Shown: piece after piece, positions 1 through 5,522 of the stretch
How positions within the stretch are numbered: the first letter of the stretch is position 1
How the letters are laid out: each line of letters begins with the position of its first letter
NCBI GenBank assembly: GCA_020024075.1
Contig: JAHHUJ010000029.1
Location: 1-14,083, forward strand
From: Psychrobacter sp.
GTDB taxonomy: Bacteria > Pseudomonadota > Gammaproteobacteria > Pseudomonadales > Moraxellaceae
Length of the DNA: 14,083 nt
Direction of reading: 5' to 3'
Program-made: the position numbers and the translations under genes
The notes under the pieces: model-generated
Told to the model about the DNA's origin: nothing
Databases searched by the model: none
The model's input: only the letters and a program-made list of their open reading frames with translations

Positions 1-20
1 TTAGTTAATTAAAAGTTATT

Positions 21-58
21 TAGTTAAAAGCTTTTCAGCTAGTTAAAAGTTATTCAGC
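21..58. repeat. Two tandem 19-bp repeats
   Basis: Positions 21-39 and 40-58 share the frame TAGTTAAAAG followed by TTCAGC and differ at only two positions. A third, more degenerate unit precedes them at about 2-20. Confidence 0.6.
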
Positions 59-68
59 GGCTATCCAC

Positions 69-104
69 AGTTAATACTATCTTTGTAGTTAATACTATCT
101 TTGT
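69..104. repeat. Exact 18-bp tandem duplication
   Basis: The 18-mer AGTTAATACTATCTTTGT occurs twice head to tail, at 69-86 and 87-104, with no mismatch. The downstream sequence 126-161 contains partly inverted versions of its core (ACAAAGACTAT). No function is evident. Candidate explanations are replication slippage or binding sites upstream of rdgB. Confidence 0.75.
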
Positions 105-309
105 TAAGCTAGTATTAAATTGATGAACAAAGACTATATTGTCAAATAAAGACTATAATTGCTAACTCTTGCCACACAGTATAACAAAGACAGGCTACTA
201 ACTCAGTTACCGAATGTTATGTCACGTAGTTAAATTTTTAATTACTATGATTAATAAAATTAATCGTTAGTCTCAGTATTGCCAGCTTTCTAACCAAAGG
301 ACACTTTAT

Positions 310-945
310 ATGACTGCTACTCTACACTCAGACCCTGCAAATCCACAGTGGGTTTTGGCCAGTAACAACAAAGGCAAATTAAATGAGTTCAAACGCTTAT
401 TTAAAGCCGCCGATCTCAATATCGATATCATACCTCAAGGTGAGCTCAACATTGAGGATGCCGTTGAAGATGGGCTGAGCTTTATTGAGAATGCCATTAT
501 TAAGGCCCGCCACGCCAGTCGTATCAGTGGCCTACCCGCTATTGCTGATGATTCAGGGCTTTGTGTCCCTGCTTTAGGCAATGCGCCTGGTATTTATTCA
601 GCACGTTACGCAGGTGAGCATGGCAACGATGCCAATAACAACGCCAAACTCATTGCTGACCTAAAGCCCCTTCGTCAACAACACACTCCTATTACCGGCT
701 ATTTCGTCTGTGTCCTAGCTTTTGTGCGTCACGCTGATGACCCCTTACCCATTATCGCTCAAGGCTTATGGCAGGGTGAGATTTTGGAGGCACCTCAAGG
801 GGAGAATGGCTTTGGCTATGACCCCCTATTTTGGGTTCCTGACTTGCAGCTTACAGCTGCGGCCATGAGCCCTGAACAAAAGAACAAAATCAGTCACCGT
901 GGCCTGGCTATAAATAGCCTATTAAAACAACTAACTAGCCAATAA
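310..945 (+). CDS. rdgB: RdgB/HAM1-type XTP/dITP pyrophosphatase
   Basis: This enzyme hydrolyses non-canonical purine triphosphates (XTP, dITP, ITP) to monophosphates and pyrophosphate, keeping deaminated bases out of DNA and RNA; it is cytosolic and Mg-dependent. The 211-aa protein shows the whole Ham1/RdgB signature in order: the nucleotide-binding start VLASNNKGK (residues 15-23), the acidic E60, the ADDSG motif (79-83) followed by the conserved APGIYSARYAG stretch, FGYDPLF in the C-terminal half, and the base-recognition SHRG near the end. It is slightly longer than E. coli RdgB (about 197 aa) because of a short N-terminal extension. The start is supported by AAAGGA at 296-301, about 8 bases before the ATG. 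It appears monocistronic, with nearly 500 bp before tig. Confidence 0.97.
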   Translation: MTATLHSDPANPQWVLASNNKGKLNEFKRLFKAADLNIDIIPQGELNIEDAVEDGLSFIENAIIKARHASRISGLPAIADDSGLCVPALGNAPGIYSARYAGEHGNDANNNAKLIADLKPLRQQHTPITGYFVCVLAFVRHADDPLPIIAQGLWQGEILEAPQGENGFGYDPLFWVPDLQLTAAAMSPEQKNKISHRGLAINSLLKQLTSQ

Positions 946-1027
946 AGCACTGCAATTATAACGCTTCACATTTAAAGTGGATTCCAAGGCAAACTAAAGC
1001 GTAAAATTGAGTAATTTTTACTTTATT

Positions 1028-1056
1028 TTTACTTTGATTGGCTGATAGACTATACT
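1028..1056 (+). promoter_or_regulatory. Candidate sigma70 promoter for tig
   Basis: TTTACT (1028-1033) lies 17 bp from TATACT (1051-1056), matching the -35 and -10 consensus at 4 of 6 and 5 of 6 positions. The spacing is ideal. It lies about 380 bp before the tig start, so assigning it to tig is inference; it could also serve a small RNA. Confidence 0.4.
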
Positions 1057-1077
1057 GTTCTACTTTTATTATTTTAT

Positions 1078-1141
1078 GGCAGTAGACTTTGCATTAATGG
1101 CAGTTCTGCTAAGTTAGCCATTGTCGGATGCAATGACTGCC
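1078..1141 (+). other. Nested inverted repeat in the tig leader
   Basis: Three co-linear pairs of complementary arms stack inside one another: GGCAGT (1078-1083) with ACTGCC (1136-1141), TTGCAT (1089-1094) with ATGCAA (1128-1133), and AATGGC (1096-1101) with GCCATT (1117-1122). This gives an 18-bp interrupted stem around a 15-nt loop. It starts about 15-20 nt after the expected start of the 1028-1056 promoter, so in RNA it would form a 5' hairpin. There is no T-tract, so it is not a standard terminator. Confidence 0.5.
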
Positions 1142-1434
1142 CTTATAAAGACCTAATAAAAGCTAAATAGGATGCTCTTTTATACTTAAATTGCGCCCTG
1201 CTGATATATAAAGCTATCTCATATGTCGTGTAGGCGGTGATTTAGGTTGTGGGTTAGCCATCACATTTAGTTGGTTTATAGGCTTTAGGGTTGTGTTTGT
1301 TACAACCAAAAAACCAGTTTTAGCGTTATATTCTTGGCAATTCTCATTGATGATATATCAAGTTTATTCATCTGATATCACTTGAGTATTGCTTATCATT
1401 AAAATCAAACGATTAACATACAGGGTTAATAACC

Positions 1435-2772
1435 ATGGCAAAAGACTTACAGATTACCACGAACAAGGTAAACGACAACCAAACTCAGCTGACAGTTAAA
1501 GTACCTGTCGAACAAATCCAAAACAAAGTGGAAAGCCGTATCCGCAGTGTGGCAAAAACTGCCAAAATTGATGGTTTCCGTAAAGGTAAAGTGCCTGTTT
1601 CACACATCCGTGCTCAGTATGGCGCTGGTATTCAACAAGAAGTTATCAATGATGTCATTCGTGACACAGTGTTTGAAGCTATTAAAGCTGAAGACGTGCG
1701 CGCGGTTGGTATGCCAAACATCGATGACGTAAAACTTGAAGATGAGTTCTTAGTATATCAAGCCACTGTTGAAGTTTTCCCAGAAATCAAAGTTGAAGGC
1801 ATTACGGAGATCGAAGTAGAGCGTCATACTGCGACTATCAGTGACGAAGACGTTGATACTATGATCGAAAACCTACGCAAGCAGCGCCAAGAATTTGTTG
1901 AAAAAGAAGGTGAAGCTGCTGAGGGCGATCAGGTCACTTTTGACTTTGAAGGCTCTGTTGATGGTGAAAAATTTGAAGGCGGCGCAGCTGAAGACTTCAA
2001 ACTTGTGCTAGGCAGCGGTCAAATGATCCCAGGTTTTGAAGACGGTATCGTTGGTATGAAAGCCGGTGATGAAAAAACCATCGACGTCACTTTCCCAGAA
2101 GAATATCAAGCTGAAAACTTAGCGGGTAAAGAAGCTCAGTTCAAAATCAACGTTAAAACCGTTGAAGAAGCCAAACTTCCTGAAATCGACGAAGAGTTCT
2201 TAGAATTATTCGGCGTAAAAGAAGGCGGCGTAGAGCAGCTTAAAGAAGACGTTTGTAAGAACAGGACTCTCGAAGTGAAAAGCCCAGCGCACAACCAACT
2301 GAAGCAAGCTACTTTTGACGCTTTACTTGAGAAAAACGAATTTGAAGTACCAAGCGCCATGGTTGATCAAGAAGTAGATCGTCAGCGTAACCTAATGATG
2401 CAGCGCTTCGCTCAGCAATTCGGCGGCAACGCAAACAGCATCGACAAAGATATGCTGCCACGTGAATTATTTGAAGAGCAAGCCATCCGTGCTGCCCGTC
2501 TTGGCGTTCTAGTATCACGCGTTATCGAAGAAAACGAGCTTAAAGTTGACCAAGAGCGTGTTGAAACTTTCATCAAAGAAACTGCTGAAAACTACGAAGA
2601 CCCAGCTGAGGTTATCGAATACTACACCAACGATGCTCAGCAGCGCGCTAACATCGAGTCAGTAGTTCTAGAAGACCAAGTGGTTGACTTCTTACTTGAG
2701 CAAGGCAAAGTAACTGACAAAGAAGTGGGCTACCAAGAGCTGCTAGCTTCTCAGCAACAAGGCATGATGTAA
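1435..2772 (+). CDS. tig: Trigger factor, ribosome-associated chaperone and prolyl isomerase
   Basis: Trigger factor docks on ribosomal protein uL23 at the exit tunnel and shields nascent chains; its FKBP-type domain catalyses prolyl cis-trans isomerisation. The 445-aa protein has the expected three parts: the N-terminal ribosome-binding domain with signature GFRKGKVP (47-54), the FKBP domain at about 160-245 (GDQVTFDFEG, IPGFEDGIVGMKAGDEK), and the C-terminal substrate-binding arms with PRELFEEQA and YEDPAEVIEYY. The length is normal for the family. The start is backed by AGGG (1422-1425), nine bases from the ATG. tig-clpP-clpX order is common in Proteobacteria and pairs folding with degradation. 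Oddity: residues 274-286 contain several residues unusual for the conserved VRKNM-type helix (C274, R277, L279, P284, H286) although the frame is intact. A strong terminator follows. Confidence 0.97.
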   Translation: MAKDLQITTNKVNDNQTQLTVKVPVEQIQNKVESRIRSVAKTAKIDGFRKGKVPVSHIRAQYGAGIQQEVINDVIRDTVFEAIKAEDVRAVGMPNIDDVKLEDEFLVYQATVEVFPEIKVEGITEIEVERHTATISDEDVDTMIENLRKQRQEFVEKEGEAAEGDQVTFDFEGSVDGEKFEGGAAEDFKLVLGSGQMIPGFEDGIVGMKAGDEKTIDVTFPEEYQAENLAGKEAQFKINVKTVEEAKLPEIDEEFLELFGVKEGGVEQLKEDVCKNRTLEVKSPAHNQLKQATFDALLEKNEFEVPSAMVDQEVDRQRNLMMQRFAQQFGGNANSIDKDMLPRELFEEQAIRAARLGVLVSRVIEENELKVDQERVETFIKETAENYEDPAEVIEYYTNDAQQRANIESVVLEDQVVDFLLEQGKVTDKEVGYQELLASQQQGMM

Positions 2773-2858
2773 TTCATTACTTGCCTTAAGACTTGTTAAG
2801 TTAAATCTGTTGATTTGATTTAATAGGTGAGTCATAAAGTAGGTAATTGATAAAAATT

Positions 2859-2892
2859 AAAAATGCCCTGACAATATTGTTAGGGCATTTTT
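2859..2892 (+). terminator. Strong rho-independent terminator after tig
   Basis: A near-perfect inverted repeat has left arm AAAAATGCCCTGACAAT and right arm ATTGTTAGGGCATTTTT. All 17 positions can pair, one as a G-T wobble, and the right arm ends in five T. It lies about 90 bp after the tig stop. The A-run on the other side would let it work on the minus strand too, though no gene points that way here. It separates tig transcription from clpP. Confidence 0.9.
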
Positions 2893-2934
2893 GTCTAAAT
2901 AGACAGTTTAAGCGTTTCTATCAAAAACAATCTG

Positions 2935-2955
2935 CACTTTATACCCCTTAAAGTG
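2935..2955. promoter_or_regulatory. 7-bp-arm inverted repeat upstream of clpP promoters
   Basis: CACTTTA (2935-2941) and TAAAGTG (2949-2955) are exact inverted copies separated by seven bases. It lies about 35 bp before the candidate sigma70 -10 of clpP, so it could be an operator or simply a small hairpin. Confidence 0.35.
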
Positions 2956-2968
2956 GTGTATTAATCGT

Positions 2969-2997
2969 CTGTCATAAAGTAAGATAGCAGGGATAAT
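2969..2997 (+). promoter_or_regulatory. Candidate sigma70 promoter for clpP
   Basis: CTGTCA (2969-2974) is 17 bp from GATAAT (2992-2997), with 4 of 6 and 5 of 6 consensus matches. It would give basal clpP transcription with a leader of about 160 nt. This is moderate evidence only. Confidence 0.35.
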
Positions 2998-3009
2998 GTG
3001 CGGTTAATG

Positions 3010-3037
3010 CTTGATTTATTACTGAGCACCCCAAAAT
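3010..3037 (+). promoter_or_regulatory. Candidate sigma32 heat-shock promoter for clpP
   Basis: CTTGAT (3010-3015), a 13-bp spacer and CCCCAAAAT (3029-3037) closely match the known gammaproteobacterial sigma32 pattern (CTTGAA, 13-17 bp, CCCCATNT). clpP is a classic heat-shock gene, and the element lies about 125 bp before its start on the right strand. Motif, spacing and context all agree. Confidence 0.65.
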
Positions 3038-3161
3038 ATAAAGAGACAACATAGGCCAGTGCCGTCAGCATATAGTAATGACGTACAGCTGCACCCCTAT
3101 TTCACGAATTTAAAACGACTAACTATAAATTGTAAAACTGACCAATAGACAGGGATTATTT

Positions 3162-3893
3162 ATGAACCACCCAAACACCCAACAAGATATCGAACGTATC
3201 ATAAACAACCCTCATTTTGAGCAGCTTGTGGCGGCTCATGATGCGGTATTAAGACATATGCGTGATGCTACCGTAAGTACACCTCAAGCGGCATTGGTCC
3301 CTATGGTCGTTGAGCAGTCAGCGCGCGGCGAACGCTCATTTGATATCTACTCACGTCTATTACGTGAGCGTGTTATCTTCTTAACTGGCCCTGTTGAAGA
3401 CAATATGGCCAACTTAATCGTGGCACAGATGCTGTTCTTGGAAGCGGAAAACCCTGATAAAGATATCCATTTATATATCAACTCACCAGGCGGTTCAGTA
3501 AGTGCTGGCCTAGCTATGTTTGATACCATGAACTTTATTAAACCTGACGTATCAACCATTTGTATGGGCGGCGCGTACAGCATGGGCTCATTCTTATTGG
3601 CTGCAGGCCAAAAAGGCAAACGTTATGCCCTTGCCAACTCACGAGTAATGATTCACCAGCCTTCAGGCGGGGCGCAAGGTCAGGCCTCTGATATCGAGAT
3701 TAATGCTCGCGAAATCTTAAAAATTCGTGACCGCTTAAACCGCATCTTGGCTGAGCGTACCGGTCAGCCATTAGAAAAAATCGAAAAAGACGTTGAGCGT
3801 GACTACTGGTTAGACGCCCACGAAGCCAAAGAATACGGCTTAGTCGATGAAGTATTAGAGCGTCGTCCTGAAGAAGAAAAAGAAGGAAAATAA
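3162..3893 (+). CDS. clpP: ClpP, ATP-dependent Clp protease proteolytic subunit
   Basis: ClpP is the serine peptidase that forms two stacked heptameric rings and degrades substrates fed in by ClpX or ClpA. The core aligns with the family from ALVPMVVEQSARGERSFDIY onward. The catalytic triad is S140 (in GGAYSMG), H165 (in MIHQP) and D214 (in VERDYW), with the same 25- and 49-residue spacing as E. coli. The 243-aa product is longer than E. coli ClpP (207 aa). About 43 residues precede ALVPMV, against about 14 in E. coli, and the C-terminus is a charged tail rich in E and K. The start is supported by AGGGA at 3151-3155. M33 (3258) is the alternative start but has only a weak ribosome-binding site. 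clpX follows after 189 bp. Confidence 0.97.
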   Translation: MNHPNTQQDIERIINNPHFEQLVAAHDAVLRHMRDATVSTPQAALVPMVVEQSARGERSFDIYSRLLRERVIFLTGPVEDNMANLIVAQMLFLEAENPDKDIHLYINSPGGSVSAGLAMFDTMNFIKPDVSTICMGGAYSMGSFLLAAGQKGKRYALANSRVMIHQPSGGAQGQASDIEINAREILKIRDRLNRILAERTGQPLEKIEKDVERDYWLDAHEAKEYGLVDEVLERRPEEEKEGK

Positions 3894-3902
3894 CACCCTA
3901 CT

Positions 3903-3917
3903 CTTTAGGCACTAAAG
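3903..3917 (+). other. Small hairpin after clpP
   Basis: CTTTAG (3903-3908) and CTAAAG (3912-3917) form a 6-bp stem with a 3-nt loop, ten bases after the clpP stop. No T-run follows, so it is more likely an mRNA-end stabiliser or processing signal than a terminator. Read-through into clpX is therefore plausible. Confidence 0.4.
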
Positions 3918-3971
3918 CTTTACGCTATCGATTCACAAATTTACAGCTCTACTGCTGGGCAAATAGCTGGT

Positions 3972-4012
3972 TAAATTACCTAATCGGGTAAACTAAATCA
4001 CCTAATCGGGTA
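3972..4012. repeat. Pair of 19-bp direct repeats upstream of clpX
   Basis: TAAAT-(T/C)-ACCTAATCGGGTA occurs at 3972-3990 and 3994-4012, identical but for one base, with a 22-bp period (two helical turns). Each core has small inverted ends (ACC / GGT). A -10-like TATATT at 4041-4046 without a good -35 lies about 30 bp downstream. The arrangement resembles paired activator sites, but no regulator can be named. Confidence 0.55.
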
Positions 4013-4082
4013 CACACAGAGTAGCCAAGCCAGCCCAACTTATATTTATAGTAGAGCATGCAATTATTAAGGAGCGCCAAGC

Positions 4083-5360
4083 ATGGCAAAGGACAAAACA
4101 CCACAGTGTTCATTTTGTGGTAAAAAGAAAAACGAAGTGGCACAGCTCATCGCAGCTGATGATGCCAATATCTGTAATGAATGTGTGGCGCTATGCACAG
4201 ACTTAATCGAAGAGGGTAACCTTGACGTTACCGATTCAGAAGAGGGTGAGGTAAATACTTGGTTAACCAAAAAGCTGCCTACCCCTAAAGAAATTCGAGA
4301 ACATTTAGACAGCTATGTTATCGGTCAAGAGACCGCAAAAAAAGCCCTATCAGTGGCCGTATATAACCATTACAAACGTCTAAAAGTAGCCGCCCAACTG
4401 GCTGAAGATAGAAAACAGACCAAAATTGGCGCTGATGATGACATGGTTGAGCTGTCAAAAAGCAATATCTTACTTATTGGCCCAACCGGTTCAGGTAAAA
4501 CCTTACTGGCACAAACCTTAGCCCGTATGCTAGATGTACCTTTTGCTATGGCCGATGCCACTACATTGACAGAAGCTGGCTATGTCGGTGAAGACGTAGA
4601 AAACATCGTCCAAAAGCTACTTCAAGCAGCCGACTATGATGTAGAAAAAGCCGAACAGGGCATCATCTATGTGGATGAAATTGACAAAATCAGTAAAAAA
4701 GGCGAAAACATGTCTATCACCCGTGACGTATCGGGCGAAGGCGTACAGCAAGCGCTACTTAAACTGATTGAGGGAACTGTGGCTGCCATTCCACCACATG
4801 GTGGCCGTAAACATCCCAATCAAGAGCTTATCCAAGTGGATACCAGCAATATCTTGATTATTGTAGGCGGTGCGTTCTCAGGGCTTGATAAAGTCATTCA
4901 GCAGCGTACTGAAAAGACAGGCATTGGCTTTAATGCTGAAGTTAAGTCAAAAGAAGACGGCAAACAGTTGTCTGAGCTGTTTAAGCAAGTTGAGCCAGAG
5001 GATTTAATTAAATTTGGTTTGATTCCAGAATTAATCGGTCGTCTGCCAGTGATTGCGACCTTAGAGGAGCTGGATGAAGACGCTTTAATGCAGATTCTAA
5101 CTGAGCCAAAAAATGCCATTGTGAAGCAGTACCAGTACTTATTTGAGATGGAAGGCGCTGAGCTGACCTTTACTGAGGACGGCTTGAAGGCCATCGCACA
5201 CAAAGCCATGGAGCGTAAAACTGGTGCTCGTGGTCTGCGCTCAATAGTAGAAAATGCGCTGCTTGATACCATGTATGAGTTGCCTTCTATGAAGGGTGCC
5301 AAAACAGTAGTGGTAGACGAAGATGTCATTAACGAAGGCGCTGCTCCTAAGATTGCATAG
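4083..5360 (+). CDS. clpX: ClpX, ATP-dependent unfoldase of the ClpXP protease
   Basis: ClpX is a hexameric AAA+ unfoldase that recognises tagged proteins (such as ssrA-tagged chains), unfolds them and threads them into ClpP. The 425-aa protein has the four-cysteine N-terminal zinc domain (C9, C12, C31, C34), Walker A GPTGSGKT (133-140), pore-1 loop GYVG (166-169), Walker B IIYVDE (194-199), the RKH loop (242-244), the ClpP-docking IGF tripeptide (281-283) and the sensor-2 arginine (R383 in GARGLRS). All elements needed for ATPase activity and ClpP binding are present, and the length matches E. coli (424 aa). AAGGAG (4069-4074) is an ideal Shine-Dalgarno, eight bases from the ATG. It may be co-transcribed with clpP and may also have its own promoter. 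Confidence 0.98.
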   Translation: MAKDKTPQCSFCGKKKNEVAQLIAADDANICNECVALCTDLIEEGNLDVTDSEEGEVNTWLTKKLPTPKEIREHLDSYVIGQETAKKALSVAVYNHYKRLKVAAQLAEDRKQTKIGADDDMVELSKSNILLIGPTGSGKTLLAQTLARMLDVPFAMADATTLTEAGYVGEDVENIVQKLLQAADYDVEKAEQGIIYVDEIDKISKKGENMSITRDVSGEGVQQALLKLIEGTVAAIPPHGGRKHPNQELIQVDTSNILIIVGGAFSGLDKVIQQRTEKTGIGFNAEVKSKEDGKQLSELFKQVEPEDLIKFGLIPELIGRLPVIATLEELDEDALMQILTEPKNAIVKQYQYLFEMEGAELTFTEDGLKAIAHKAMERKTGARGLRSIVENALLDTMYELPSMKGAKTVVVDEDVINEGAAPKIA

Positions 5361-5374
5361 TCTTAGCTGTCCTA

Positions 5375-5407
5375 GTTAATTAGCTATGATCGTTAATTAG
5401 CCATCAT
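5375..5407. repeat. Two 16-bp tandem repeats after clpX
   Basis: GTTAATTAGC-(T/C)-AT-(G/C)-AT occurs at 5375-5390 and 5392-5407 (14 of 16 identical, period 17). CTATGAT (5384-5390) and ATCATAG (5403-5409) are also exact inverted copies. They lie between the clpX stop and its terminator. The function is unknown. Confidence 0.5.
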
Positions 5408-5412
5408 AGTTA

Positions 5413-5448
5413 AAAAGAACGCTTACTCTTACCGGTAAGCGTTTTTTT
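5413..5448 (+). terminator. Rho-independent terminator after clpX
   Basis: AACGCTTAC (5418-5426) pairs exactly with GTAAGCGTT (5435-5443) around an 8-nt loop. The stem is followed by an uninterrupted T-run (5442-5448) and preceded by an A-run. It lies about 55 bp past the clpX stop and ends the clpP-clpX unit. Confidence 0.92.
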
Positions 5449-5449
5449 A

Positions 5450-5478
5450 TTGTCAGCGCCGAGCAACTCACCTATGAT
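5450..5478 (+). promoter_or_regulatory. Sigma70 promoter for the SDR gene
   Basis: TTGTCA (5450-5455) lies exactly 17 bp from TATGAT (5473-5478); each matches consensus at 5 of 6 positions. It begins right after the clpX terminator and places the transcription start near 5485, about 40 nt before the SDR start codon. Confidence 0.65.
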
Positions 5479-5508
5479 AAAAGACAAACTTAATCCTTTG
5501 TCTTTTAT
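5477..5508. promoter_or_regulatory. 12-bp-arm perfect inverted repeat over the SDR promoter start site
   Basis: ATAAAAGACAAA (5477-5488) and TTTGTCTTTTAT (5497-5508) are exact inverted copies with an 8-bp spacer. The dyad overlaps the end of the -10 box and the expected start site. A transcript starting near 5485 would lack most of the left arm, so a DNA operator for a dimeric repressor is more likely than an RNA hairpin. Confidence 0.55.
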
Positions 5509-5522
5509 TCCCTCATTCATGA

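Larger units (their letters stand above)
1..309. other. AT-rich region upstream of rdgB with short tandem repeats
   Basis: No coding region is visible in this stretch. It is very AT-rich and built partly from short repeats: two 19-bp units (21-39 and 40-58, 17 of 19 identical), a degenerate third unit at about 2-20, an exact 18-bp tandem duplication at 69-86 and 87-104, and a looser pair at 129-141 and 148-161 (AAAGACTATA followed by TTG or ATTG). A perfect -10-like TATAAT sits at 154-159, but no acceptable -35 lies 16-18 bp upstream, so I do not call a promoter. The gene to the left lies outside the window. Confidence 0.6.
946..1434. other. 489-bp intergenic region, probable long tig leader
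   Basis: I find no credible gene here. The region holds a sigma70-like promoter (1028-1056), a nested inverted repeat (1078-1141), a G/T-rich stretch at about 1225-1301 with the repeated theme TTTAGG-TTGTG, a small hairpin at 1289-1307 (GGTTGT, 7-nt loop, ACAACC) and an imperfect repeat pair TGATATATCA / TGATATCA at about 1350-1380. No rho-independent terminator is obvious after rdgB. If the promoter is real, tig has a 5' leader of roughly 370 nt, which is unusually long. The only ATG-started frame after the promoter is a 13-codon ORF without a Shine-Dalgarno sequence, which I do not call. Confidence 0.6.
2773..3161. other. 389-bp tig-clpP intergenic region
   Basis: There is no gene here. 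The region contains the tig terminator (2859-2892), a perfect 7-bp inverted repeat with a 7-nt spacer (2935-2955), an 11-bp direct repeat GTCATAAAGTA (2831-2841 and 2971-2981), a weaker sigma70-like promoter and a sigma32-like promoter for clpP. Confidence 0.7.

Noticed and set aside
154..159. Perfect TATAAT as the rdgB promoter
   Set aside because: No -35-like hexamer lies 16-18 bp upstream and there is no extended -10 TG; in AT-rich DNA it is likely to occur by chance.
1076..1117. 13-codon ORF (MAVDFALMAVLLS) after the tig-leader promoter, as a possible leader peptide
   Set aside because: It has no Shine-Dalgarno and no run of regulatory codons, and it lies within the inverted repeat, so chance is the simpler explanation.
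1289..1307. Hairpin GGTTGT / ACAACC as a terminator
   Set aside because: It is followed by A residues, not T, and lies far from the rdgB stop.
4898..5329. 143-aa minus-strand open frame inside clpX
   Set aside because: It lies entirely opposite a highly conserved gene, has serine-rich antisense composition and no recognisable motif; it is a shadow of clpX.
5361..5522. lon gene expected after clpX by analogy with enterobacteria
   Set aside because: The region is non-coding and the next gene is an SDR; lon is not in this window, which is a lineage difference rather than a deletion that I can show.
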